From the NCBI RefSeq assembly GCF_902859725.1, contig NZ_CADIJP010000026.1:1-64000 (forward strand): DNA of 64,000 nt, in the 5' to 3' direction. Under the pieces are notes generated by a model that was given only the letters and a program-made list of their open reading frames with translations, did not search any database and was not told the DNA's origin. Within the stretch, counting starts at the first letter, position 1, and each line of letters opens with the position of its first letter. Shown here in pieces: positions 33,884 through 42,177 of the stretch. The translations under genes were made by a program, and so were the position numbers. The stretch comes from Achromobacter mucicolens (lineage in GTDB: Bacteria; Pseudomonadota; Gammaproteobacteria; Burkholderiales; Burkholderiaceae_B).

Positions 33884-34250
33884 ACGTGGACCAGGTTTGG
33901 TCGTTGGACTTGGGGCACGACCAATTTGCCGACGGGCGCAGCCTTCAGGTGTTCAACGTGATCGATGACTTGGACTGCAAGGCGTTGGACATTGAAATTG
34001 ACTTTTCGCTGCCCTCCGGGCGCGTGATTTGCACGGTCTTACAGATCATCGGCGGGCGAGGTAAGCCCTCAGCCATTCGATGCGATAACAGCCCCGAGCA
34101 TCTAAGTTCGGCATCTTGCAGTGGGCCGCTGCTTGGGGGGCAAGTTCGAATACATCCAGCTTGGGAAGCCGCAGCAGGACGCCTATGTCGAGCGATTCAA
34201 CAGGACTGCTCGCTACGAATGGCGGTCCCACCATCACTGGGATGGGTGTG
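33884..34250 (+). pseudogene. IS3-family (IS2/IS407-like) orfB fragment
   Basis: Plus-strand codons give VDQVWSLDLGHDQFADGRS, QVFNVIDDLDCKALDIEIDF and RGKPSAIRCDN. After a frameshift near 34130 they continue as KFEYIQLGKPQQDAYVERFN and RTARYEW. This is the catalytic core of IS3-group transposases, including the final acidic residue in YVERFN. Start, orfA and inverted repeats are absent. It differs from the fragment at 30.4-30.8 kb and is in the opposite orientation. Confidence 0.8.
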
Positions 34251-34429
34251 AGAGCGACTTACGAGGGACCGATTCAAGCATATGGGCGCAGTAACTGCTA
34301 CCGCCCCAAAGCCGACTGTCAAAGGAACTCTGACAGCAGCATTCTGAAGCTATCGTCCAGGTAATCTGTCGCTTTGCTCATCCAGAAGTTCGGTTTTTCC
34401 GCGGGCAGCCCGCCTACGGTTATCCTGTT

Positions 34430-35140
34430 TTAGTTGTCCGGTGTCACTAATGCCCTGAAGCTTAGTTGTTGAACCGGCGGTTCAGCTCCGAACGAGCTGT
34501 AGTAGATGCTGCCATCGCTGCCCCTCGGGACAAAGTTCGTTGTGGCCAGCCATCCTCGGACCCGGTGCATCGCTGAGATGACGGCCGGCATTACATCGAC
34601 ATACACGTCCGCGATATTGAAGCCCTCCCTGTTTGCCACAGTCGTGATGTCGGCAAAGCGCAGGTCCTGCTCCCAAAGTGCGCCGATAGTGGCCCTGTCC
34701 GCTGCCTTCAATTTAGCGTCAGGCAAACGCTTCCGGAAGTCATCGAGCGGCAGATAATAGCGGAGTACGATACGCTCAGACTCAGGCGTCAGGCTGGCGA
34801 ACAAATACTTGCTTGATGGCAGTTTTTTGGTTTCCTCGTGCGCCAGAACGAAGGCCTCCCAGCTCACGAATAGATCGTGGTCGCGATGATGAATGGCGTT
34901 ACGCAGCACGATGAGCAGAGCTGTGTCTGCGTGCTTGAAGTAGTTAAAGCCATGCAGGTCTTTGGTGACGTCGTACAGCGTATGAAACTTCTCAAGTTTC
35001 CCCTCGAGAGTGCGGTCCTGTCTCGTGACCGCGTCTGGGCGGTCAACCTCGTAGAGCGCAGCAAAGTCCATATGGGCTTCGACATACAGCCGTAGAGAGT
35101 TTGACAGGCTTTCCCACGCGTGTTCGATGACCGTCGTCAT
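34430..35140 (-). CDS. HEPN-like protein of unknown function
   Basis: The 236-residue protein is not assigned with certainty. The segment LIVLRNAIHHRDHDLF contains Arg80 with His84/His85, the R-x3/4-H form seen in HEPN ribonucleases, preceded by helices as in HEPN bundles (KLEKFHTLYDVTKDL). The remainder is mixed alpha/beta. A purine-rich GGAAGAAGGA precedes the ATG at 35140. It stands alone between IS debris and a 900-nt non-coding stretch, in a defence-rich element; a toxin role is plausible but unproved. Confidence 0.6.
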   Translation of the reverse strand: MTTVIEHAWESLSNSLRLYVEAHMDFAALYEVDRPDAVTRQDRTLEGKLEKFHTLYDVTKDLHGFNYFKHADTALLIVLRNAIHHRDHDLFVSWEAFVLAHEETKKLPSSKYLFASLTPESERIVLRYYLPLDDFRKRLPDAKLKAADRATIGALWEQDLRFADITTVANREGFNIADVYVDVMPAVISAMHRVRGWLATTNFVPRGSDGSIYYSSFGAEPPVQQLSFRALVTPDN

Positions 35141-36048
35141 TCCTTCTTCCTTGCTTTCGTGCTTGAGCCACCTGCTCGCTGGTCAGTACGGTTACGCTCT
35201 GATACGTGCAACAATACCAAAGTACGCAAACTGCCGCCATACAACCCCCCGCTAAGTCGCTTGAAATACAAACTGGGCTGATGGGGGCTCGGTCTAATGC
35301 CTACGCACCTAATGCTGATCGGTCGTTCATTGTTGCTTGTGGCATGTTTGAGATAGCACTGGAGCGGGCCTTGCGGCCGCTCAGCGAACTAGCACTGAGG
35401 GTAAGAGATCGATCATTGACAGGATGAGCACCAAATCCCAGTTCAAGATGCTAAGCGAGGCAATCCCAAGCTGAACGACAATTGCAATGCGGTCCTTGAG
35501 GTGGCCCGCAAGCAGCTGGGGTTTGAACGAATATTGCATTAGCCTTGTTCACGGTTTTATCCTGTCGTTTAGCCCAGTGCTGTTTCTTCGTTCATGACGA
35601 ATCCGCGCTGGTGCGGTGTCTCCGGGAGGGAGACGGCCGTCGACAATGTGCACATTGACGAGCTATTTCAAAATCTGGTGCTTGTTGCCGCGTGCTCGAT
35701 TTTGCGCTTGGTGCCTCGACTCGAAAACGTCGTCGAGGACGCCGTAGCACAGCCCCACATCGAAAAATGAAGGACTACATAGATCTCGCGAAGCTACTCG
35801 GGTGAAGTGCAGCACCAGAGATCCATTTGCAAGCCAGAACAGAACTAAACCCCAACGGTCAGTCCCACCCCTCTCAATGTTCTTGTTCACGAGGGACCGC
35901 TTCCGGCCGGAATCAGCCTCAGCGAAGCGTGGTTGCCGACCCGAAGGGGGCGCGTTGGCCGTTGGGTCGGTCGGAGACTGCCATGGAGGGCAACGACTAC
36001 CAAAAATAGTGGACTAGCAACCGTCAAGTGAGAGTCGTCTTTAGCGAG
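35141..36048. other. Non-coding stretch, nothing recognised
   Basis: About 900 nt contain only short frames with no recognisable similarity and no strong ribosome sites. A small GTCTCC-GGGAGG-GAGAC hairpin lies near 35620. The promoter of the HEPN-like gene must lie at the left end. It may be the remains of deleted genes. Confidence 0.4.
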
Positions 36049-37035
36049 CTAACTCGTCGTTAGCCGAGCCCCCACAATTTGCTGGACCTTCAATATCCGT
36101 CCGTCTACGCTGTTCCATACATGATTACCGCCGCGACTGGCTTCAGCGTTGTAGTAGAAGATGTGCGCCATAGCCTTGGGGCTGAGTGCCTCCGTAACAA
36201 CGTACACCGCGTACATTGCTCTGTGCTCTGGAGAAACCATTTGCTTATACTCATTCGGCGTGAGTTCGACGCAGAGTTCGCGGCCCGACAACCCTTTGAC
36301 CTCCACCTTGAGCGTAACGTCACCTCCAGTCACCGTCAGGTCCCAACCTACGTTATCTTTCTCGACTGAACTAACCGTGCGATTTCCGCCTTCGTCGGAC
36401 TCGTAGTAGCTGATCGCATGCCGAACCGCCGCTAACTCGATTAATTTTCGTGTGGCCGGGTCAACCTCCTTGCGGCCGCGGCCATCAAATTTTTGGGCGG
36501 GCTGGTTTACACCATACGATGCAAGGTAATTCCGAACACGTGCCACGAACGCATCATTTCCGTACCAGACTGGACTCTGCCCGAGATTGCCCGGTTGTTT
36601 TGTAGTCGGCACCGCGATAGTTCGTTGATCTGGCGATAGTAGTTTGGACTGAGCCTGAGGTGCCCGAATTTGGTACTCAATGACGTCTCCGGATGGGCGC
36701 GCCACTTCGAAATGGCAACTTTCGCGGTGTATTGAGGCGTCACGGTACCAACCGGTCACGTAGGTAACCTTATTTCGTGGATTCCGTGCTATCCAAACCA
36801 CCGTCACACCATCCACTTGTTCGTCGTTTCTACCGGCTCCAAGTTTCTTAATGTTGATGCGCGCGGAACGTGGCACATAGCCGTAAACGTTGCCGCCATG
36901 CGATAGATAGTTCCAAGCTTCATGCCCGTAGTCGTGCGTCTTAAGCCAACCGTGGCCTCCCAGCGTCGGGTCGTTGGTCGGACCTTGATACGAGACCATC
37001 CAACCAACGTTTACGAACACCAACCGCTCATCCAT
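36049..37035 (-). CDS. DUF3883-domain protein, candidate PD-(D/E)xK endonuclease
   Basis: The C-terminal 100 residues match the DUF3883/NOV_C type. A helix with ELAAVRHAISYYESDEG is followed by GWDLTVTGGDVTLKVEVKG, giving Asp232, Glu245 and Lys247 in PD-(D/E)xK order. The N-terminal 110 residues (VFVNVGWMVSYQG, YGYVPRSARINIKKLGAG) may be a DNA or modified-base reader, but I do not recognise the family. Similar proteins occur in restriction and phage-defence loci. AGGGA lies 5 nt before the ATG. A terminator-like hairpin separates it from the upstream HEPN gene. Confidence 0.75.
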   Translation of the reverse strand: MDERLVFVNVGWMVSYQGPTNDPTLGGHGWLKTHDYGHEAWNYLSHGGNVYGYVPRSARINIKKLGAGRNDEQVDGVTVVWIARNPRNKVTYVTGWYRDASIHRESCHFEVARPSGDVIEYQIRAPQAQSKLLSPDQRTIAVPTTKQPGNLGQSPVWYGNDAFVARVRNYLASYGVNQPAQKFDGRGRKEVDPATRKLIELAAVRHAISYYESDEGGNRTVSSVEKDNVGWDLTVTGGDVTLKVEVKGLSGRELCVELTPNEYKQMVSPEHRAMYAVYVVTEALSPKAMAHIFYYNAEASRGGNHVWNSVDGRILKVQQIVGARLTTS

Positions 37036-37244
37036 ATTTTTCCCTGTTTGTGCTATCTGTAATTGTCGATGCCACGTCGGCGGGAATTATAGGCAGATGA
37101 TAGTTGGCTAAAGAGCAATCTTTGAGGGCGAGAGGCAGCGCCCCAGAATGGCTTGAGTTGTCGGTCATCCAGGCCGCCATTATGTCGTCCTTCTGGCCGC
37201 GAGCTGTCGCTCCCGACCCGACTCCCGCAAGGGTTCGGACTTAG

Positions 37245-37271
37245 AAAACCCCTGAACGTTGCTCATAGGGG
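37245..37271 (-). terminator. Possible terminator after the SPARSA-HEPN operon
   Basis: On the minus strand CCCCT and AGGGG (5 bp, 13-nt loop) are followed by TTTT, 40 nt after the HEPN stop. Confidence 0.45.
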
Positions 37272-37310
37272 CTTCATGCTGAAATGCCTCAAAATTTCCA
37301 AGGCCTACTA

Positions 37311-38264
37311 TCAGGGCAATAGGAATCTGTCAGCGCAGTCGCTGGTGACCTGCTGCGCGAAGGCCTCCACGTCTCTGGCGAGGCTGGCGATAGCAGAATC
37401 CTCTATCTCGATCTTGTTGCCCCCCATGTCGGTTCCACTCCGGTGAACGATGTGGTGCCGAGTCTCCAATGGTTTCTGAAACGCCTTGACGCTCGGCAGT
37501 TGAACTTCCAGCCCCAGCTTGTAAAGGGCGCCAACCTGCTCCCATCGGTGCCACACAAGGCCCTGAAGGTAGCCTTTGACGGTCGCCTCGATCCCCGCGT
37601 GCCGGGAGTACACCTCGCTGAGTTTGAACTTCTGCTCCGCGAAAACTGGGAGACGCTCGACGCACCGCTGGAGCACCTCCGGCCGGGTACTAATCCAGTG
37701 CTGTGCCGTTTCCCAAAGGAAGGACTCCAAGACGCCAATCAGGGAGCCAAAAACCAAGCGCGCTACCAGCGGTCTGGCCACCGGGTTCGTCTGAAGCCGC
37801 AGCGTCGTGTTCAACTCTGCAATCCGCTCCCTGACGCGCAGCAGCGGGCCATCCGGCTGGACCATCTCCAAGTCGAATCGCTCGTCGAAGTAGTCTGGCG
37901 GCTCGCGAAGGATCGGTGCCCATTGGTCGCCCACCTCCATTACCAGCTCGCTCGCAACCTCATGGATCACTTCTCCAGGCACCATATTGCCGAATCGGGT
38001 ATACAGTTCATCGACTGGGTCATAAGGCCCGCCGTGAATGAAAAGGTAGCCGCCTTCTCGACTGTTGTAGGGCGTGTCATTCGCCGGGTCGCAGAAGCGT
38101 GCCGTGAACCATTCCCTCACTGCGATTCGCTGTTCATCCTCGCCAGCGCGCTCGATCCATGAATTGTCTGGGTCGAACGGGCCGTCCACGTCGAACTTGT
38201 TGCCCCAAGCTTCGGGGGGAAGATTGCCAAGTTCGCTGTCATTAAGGTGGTCGTTCCAGCCCAT
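37311..38264 (-). CDS. HEPN-domain protein in the SPARSA operon
   Basis: The 317-residue protein ends with a HEPN domain: a helical bundle from about 135 and the motif TRHHIVHRSG with Arg269-x4-His274, followed by a conserved-looking IEIEDSAIASLARDVEAF helix. HEPN proteins are usually metal-independent ribonucleases acting on tRNA or mRNA. The N-terminal 130 residues (WFTARFCDPANDTPY, GGYLFIHGGPYDPVDEL) are of unknown type. The gene starts 22 nt after the pAgo stop, with GAGAAG just before its ATG, so it belongs to the same transcription unit. A second effector or an accessory regulator of the Argonaute system are the two possibilities. Confidence 0.8.
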   Translation of the reverse strand: MGWNDHLNDSELGNLPPEAWGNKFDVDGPFDPDNSWIERAGEDEQRIAVREWFTARFCDPANDTPYNSREGGYLFIHGGPYDPVDELYTRFGNMVPGEVIHEVASELVMEVGDQWAPILREPPDYFDERFDLEMVQPDGPLLRVRERIAELNTTLRLQTNPVARPLVARLVFGSLIGVLESFLWETAQHWISTRPEVLQRCVERLPVFAEQKFKLSEVYSRHAGIEATVKGYLQGLVWHRWEQVGALYKLGLEVQLPSVKAFQKPLETRHHIVHRSGTDMGGNKIEIEDSAIASLARDVEAFAQQVTSDCADRFLLP

Positions 38265-38286
38265 CTTCTCGCGCCTCGAGTATCAA

Positions 38287-39741
38287 TCACATAAACAGCC
38301 TGTAGGGGTAGACGCTGCTAGGCAGATCCCGCACGCTAGCGATGGTTTGGGCCAAGCGTTTTGAATAACGAATGCTTACGGGCACTGGGTCGTAGAGCGC
38401 GTCGTTGTTCCAATCCATCTTGGACAACGCCAGTGCCTCATGGGCGATGAGATCAAGTGCGCCTCGACCGGCATGCCGAATCAGCTGCAATGGCTTGGGG
38501 ATGCTCTTCTTCCCCTGGTAGTAGTTGCCAGTGTTAGACACGCCTGGCGCATTGCCGGCTACCCAGAGAAGCGCAGAATTCCCCGATCGAACCATCATCG
38601 TGCCTCTGGGCACTGGGTAGGCGGCGGGCTTGCTGAGCGGAGGCGTGCGCCGGCCAGTCCCTAGCAGCCAAACACCACGCCAGCATGCTGCGGCACCGAT
38701 CTCGATGCACTCGATTTCAGGCACTCCAGCCAGAGCGTCGAATGCTCCCTCGATTTCCTCATGCTTAAATGAGGTCGTCTTGTGGATCACTAATCGCTTG
38801 GGTAGGTTGCCGCCATTGCGGCCCTGGTAGAGCTCGAGACTGCGCGCTAAGACGGCACGCATATCATCGCGCGTCAGAAATGGATTGCGGCGCGCCTCCT
38901 CCACATCCGCCACTGGATCGCGCGCCTCGAAGGCTACAAACTGCATCCCGCCACCATCCATGTCGAATACCTGGGAGCAACAGGTCACATAGTGAGCCTC
39001 GCGCTGGTCTCCCCGGAGCGCGTAAGCCAGCCCGATGTACGCGGTGTCCTTTGGAACGCAAGGCAACGGCGCGAGTTTCCAAGGCGTGCCGGCAGCCTTC
39101 ACATACAGCGCCGTCGCAAGACGCCAAGCCAGCGATGCCTTGTAATTGAAGCTGAACACTCGGTCGTTTAGGACTTGGGTAGGGATGTTGTACTTGGCCC
39201 CGAGCGCCTTTAGAGCATCGTGCGCATCGAACACCCGTGTCTTGGTTACCGGCAGCCATGAGTCCGGGAAATGCACCAGGACGACATCAAATTCGTTTCG
39301 CAGCGTCTCCAGCCGACGCAGGGCAGCATCCATCGCCTGGAATAGCCGCTGCTGAGCATCACCGTCGCCAGGGAGGCTACCGAGAGAGTCTGGCCATTTG
39401 ATGTGGGCCTCCTTGGCCGCGCTAACCAACTGCACCCGGAACAACTCTTCGAACCCAGGATAGGGCGGCACGTACTCAGCCCGGTCTGAAGGCTGATGCG
39501 AACCCTTCAGCAGCTTCATAAGGTCGCCACGCTGGTAGAACGCCCCCGCAGGTCCCACCGTGGCCACGCGAATCTGCGAGGTGTACCCGCCAAAGGAGCC
39601 CTGCGAAAACGGTCCATGGTTGATGAGGCCCCTCAGTGGGTGAACATCGACCTTGGACTCGTCTAGCGGGGAGAACGAGAGCAACGGTTCATCCAGAAGA
39701 CTGAACGGTGGCAATTGGGCTGGGTTCACAGGTCTCCCCAT
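38287..39741 (-). CDS. Short prokaryotic Argonaute (MID-PIWI) of SPARSA
   Basis: The 484-residue protein has only MID and PIWI domains, as in short pAgos. The MID region contains YNIPTQVLNDRVFSFNYK and AWRLATALYVKAAG; the PIWI region begins with DTAYIGLAYAL and ends in SSVYPYRLFM, the buried C-terminus typical of the group. The catalytic DEDX tetrad is not apparent, as expected for short pAgos that only bind guide and target. The ATG at 39741 overlaps the SIR2-APAZ stop as TGATG (a GTG lies one codon earlier). It forms the guide-RNA/target-DNA sensing half of the complex. Confidence 0.92.
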   Translation of the reverse strand: MGRPVNPAQLPPFSLLDEPLLSFSPLDESKVDVHPLRGLINHGPFSQGSFGGYTSQIRVATVGPAGAFYQRGDLMKLLKGSHQPSDRAEYVPPYPGFEELFRVQLVSAAKEAHIKWPDSLGSLPGDGDAQQRLFQAMDAALRRLETLRNEFDVVLVHFPDSWLPVTKTRVFDAHDALKALGAKYNIPTQVLNDRVFSFNYKASLAWRLATALYVKAAGTPWKLAPLPCVPKDTAYIGLAYALRGDQREAHYVTCCSQVFDMDGGGMQFVAFEARDPVADVEEARRNPFLTRDDMRAVLARSLELYQGRNGGNLPKRLVIHKTTSFKHEEIEGAFDALAGVPEIECIEIGAAACWRGVWLLGTGRRTPPLSKPAAYPVPRGTMMVRSGNSALLWVAGNAPGVSNTGNYYQGKKSIPKPLQLIRHAGRGALDLIAHEALALSKMDWNNDALYDPVPVSIRYSKRLAQTIASVRDLPSSVYPYRLFM

Positions 39742-41627
39742 CACGACTTCCTCTCGAAGTAGCCGTGATGATGGCCGGGCCTGCTCCAGCCTGTGTAGCG
39801 GGACACCGCGAACACGGCGTCAACGCCAGCGCCGCCCTCGACGCCAAAAGCACACACGGTGCCATCCCGCGTCGAAGTGAGCATCTGGACCCATCCCTCA
39901 ATGATGGCAGCCCATTCACGGTTTCGCCGATTGAACCAACGCTCACGGCGCCAGTCGCCCGCTGGGTCACCGCCCTGGCGCTCCCGCGGCAGACCAAGCC
40001 CGTCCTTCTCCGCACTCTGCGGTTCGTCCCGCTGTGCAGCAGGGTTCTCCTCGCGGGGAATCTGAACAAACGTGTACGGTTCAAACCCGCACCACCATCG
40101 CTCTTCGATTTGCTCGAGCTTTAGGAAGATGCCTTCCTGGAACGGATAGCCAAGCTTTGGCACTACCCCTGTGAGTGCACTATCGTAAGCCTTCTTGAGC
40201 CCGGCTAAGTCCTCAACACGCTTTTGGGTGCGCAGTTCGTCTTCACCCTTGCGAGGGGCTGCCACGACCAAGGAATGACCCGATGTGCGAAGCCTAGGGT
40301 TTAATGGGCGGTGCCTGGACAGCGCCTGCACCAGCGAGTCGTAGAGCAGGCCCATAGCCCAACTGTTGCGCACGGGTTCAAGCTCGACAGTTCCTGCCAG
40401 CTTCGGACCTAGGGGAGCGAGCGCAGCTAGGATAGCATCGTCCCTGCCAAACACCGCAACGTCCGTACCATTCGCGGCCACCGCGGCGCGCACATTTTGC
40501 TCTTTCAACATCGACCGTACAACCGGTGAAGTTGTGGCCTGATTGAGTGTTATACGGCGGGCGAACCGGGGCATGGACTCGATTAGCAAAGCGGAGTACC
40601 GCAGGACCGGAAATGGTCGAGCGTCACTCTGGGGCAATTGCACAGGCACCAACCGCTGCTCTGCCCTTCCTTGTTCCAGTTGGTTCATAAGAACCTTGGG
40701 GAGGTCGACATGCTTCAGCACGTCAGCGGCCAACTCGTCAAACGTCTTGCACTCCACAACGGCTACGTCCACACCCGCTAGCTGAGCGTTCGCCAGAAAC
40801 TCCACCACGCCAGGAAGTAACTTCGACGATGATTGCGTGACCCAGTACAGCCCGTTCGGGAACGGCGTAGTTTCCTTCAGGACAGCATTTAACGCCTCCA
40901 TTACCGACGCATCTCGGCCGCTGTAACCTACGAACACCATGCCAAGGCGCTGGCTCGCTTCGACCAGTACGTGTCGCATACGCTCGTCTTGCTTCTCGAG
41001 CTCCGAGCCGGTGTTCTTGATTTCAATGGACTGATAATCGCCGTGAAGCTTTGCAACCAGAGGCCAGTCGGCCTCGGTCAGGCACCGCTTAGCCCGATCT
41101 GCTGAATCAAGGCCTGCGACTGTCGGGCGGCGCTGGTCAGCAACCGGGAGCAACGTATTGGCCGCAACTGCTGCATCCTCTACTAAGGGGTCGAAGTTCG
41201 TGGTGAAGACGCAATCGACCTTGCCGCCGGCCATCATGCTTGCCAGGGCCTTGTGTCCGTAGCAGGGCGTGCCCTTCTTGATCGCGTCGTCGATGTACTG
41301 ACGGCGCAACCGGGGGTGCGGGTACACCGCCTCGAACGCCTTGGCATATTCCGTTGGGTCACCATCCGGCGGCAGCAGGGAGGATCCGCGAAAAAAGGCG
41401 TCGATTCGCTCCGTCCATACCGGGTCACCGGTGTCAATCTCGCGTTTTGAAAGGTTATTCTCGCGGCAGAAGATTTGGGCTTTGAAGTCCCGGATCATCA
41501 TATAGCCGGTCGGGATGCCAGACGCCGCCGAAGCACCTGCTCCGAGAAACCATGCAATTAAGTTCGGCCGGAGCGCGAACGCTGTGGCGAATTGCCTTGC
41601 CGAAATCGACGGAAGTGCGTCTATCAA
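39741..41627 (-). CDS. SIR2-APAZ effector of SPARSA
   Basis: The 628-residue protein joins an N-terminal SIR2-like NADase to a C-terminal APAZ domain that binds short pAgo. SIR2 motifs are FLGAGASAASGIP (GAGAS at 29-33), VFTTNFDPLVEDA and the catalytic His in VAKLHGDY. APAZ hallmarks are SWAMGLLYDSLVQAL, IEERWWCGFEPYTFVQIP and RRERWFNRRNREW. On target recognition SPARSA complexes hydrolyse NAD+ and stop growth of invaded cells. I placed the start at TTG 41627, because GGAGGAG lies 5 nt upstream; a longer TTG frame reaches 41678. It is the first gene of sir2-apaz, ago, HEPN. Confidence 0.93.
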   Translation of the reverse strand: MIDALPSISARQFATAFALRPNLIAWFLGAGASAASGIPTGYMMIRDFKAQIFCRENNLSKREIDTGDPVWTERIDAFFRGSSLLPPDGDPTEYAKAFEAVYPHPRLRRQYIDDAIKKGTPCYGHKALASMMAGGKVDCVFTTNFDPLVEDAAVAANTLLPVADQRRPTVAGLDSADRAKRCLTEADWPLVAKLHGDYQSIEIKNTGSELEKQDERMRHVLVEASQRLGMVFVGYSGRDASVMEALNAVLKETTPFPNGLYWVTQSSSKLLPGVVEFLANAQLAGVDVAVVECKTFDELAADVLKHVDLPKVLMNQLEQGRAEQRLVPVQLPQSDARPFPVLRYSALLIESMPRFARRITLNQATTSPVVRSMLKEQNVRAAVAANGTDVAVFGRDDAILAALAPLGPKLAGTVELEPVRNSWAMGLLYDSLVQALSRHRPLNPRLRTSGHSLVVAAPRKGEDELRTQKRVEDLAGLKKAYDSALTGVVPKLGYPFQEGIFLKLEQIEERWWCGFEPYTFVQIPREENPAAQRDEPQSAEKDGLGLPRERQGGDPAGDWRRERWFNRRNREWAAIIEGWVQMLTSTRDGTVCAFGVEGGAGVDAVFAVSRYTGWSRPGHHHGYFERKS

Positions 41628-42177
41628 GCCAACTCCTCCATTACGAGTGCTGCCCGAATGTGCGTCAGGTCTGCGCAACTATTGTGCGCCATCAATATAG
41701 CGTGAACCTGTGCGGAGATTCATTCAGAACGTCAAAATCCCGATCCCTCAGTCCTGTGACCGACGTTTTGTTCAGCCGGCAAACCCGCTCACTGTTAACT
41801 TAACGGAGGCCTTTATGCTAAAGCTTCGGCTCGCGGAAGTCTCACCACAGGTCTCTTCTTAAACCTTGCCAGGCGCTCAAGGGAAAGCAGTCATGCGGGC
41901 TGCCGTAGATCCGGCGCAAGACGTCAGCGTCAGCTACCCCGTCTAAGCCGGCCGTGAAATGCCGATACCGGCATCGGGCGACAATGAGCGTAATGTGCCG
42001 ACACTGTGAGCCCGTCTAACGGCTCCCGTTGCGAAACAGATGCTCATTTCAATTGCTGAGCTTTCGCTTCTGGCCGGGGATTGCCTCTCAGATACGACCA
42101 CAGTCGACACCTCACGGCCCGCCATTAGCCCTTTGGAAATGCGAATCGGTTCGGCCCTGTGCGAACCGCTCGACAAC
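41628..42177. other. Spacer between SPARSA and hsdR
   Basis: The 550 nt must hold the SPARSA promoter (AT-rich near 41690-41705). They also contain a palindrome ATGCCG-ATAC-CGGCAT at 41957-41972, and a plus-strand 15-codon frame at 41815-41862 that has GGAGG 5 nt upstream. No larger gene is recognisable; an 80-codon minus frame directly after hsdR has no supporting signal. Confidence 0.4.
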
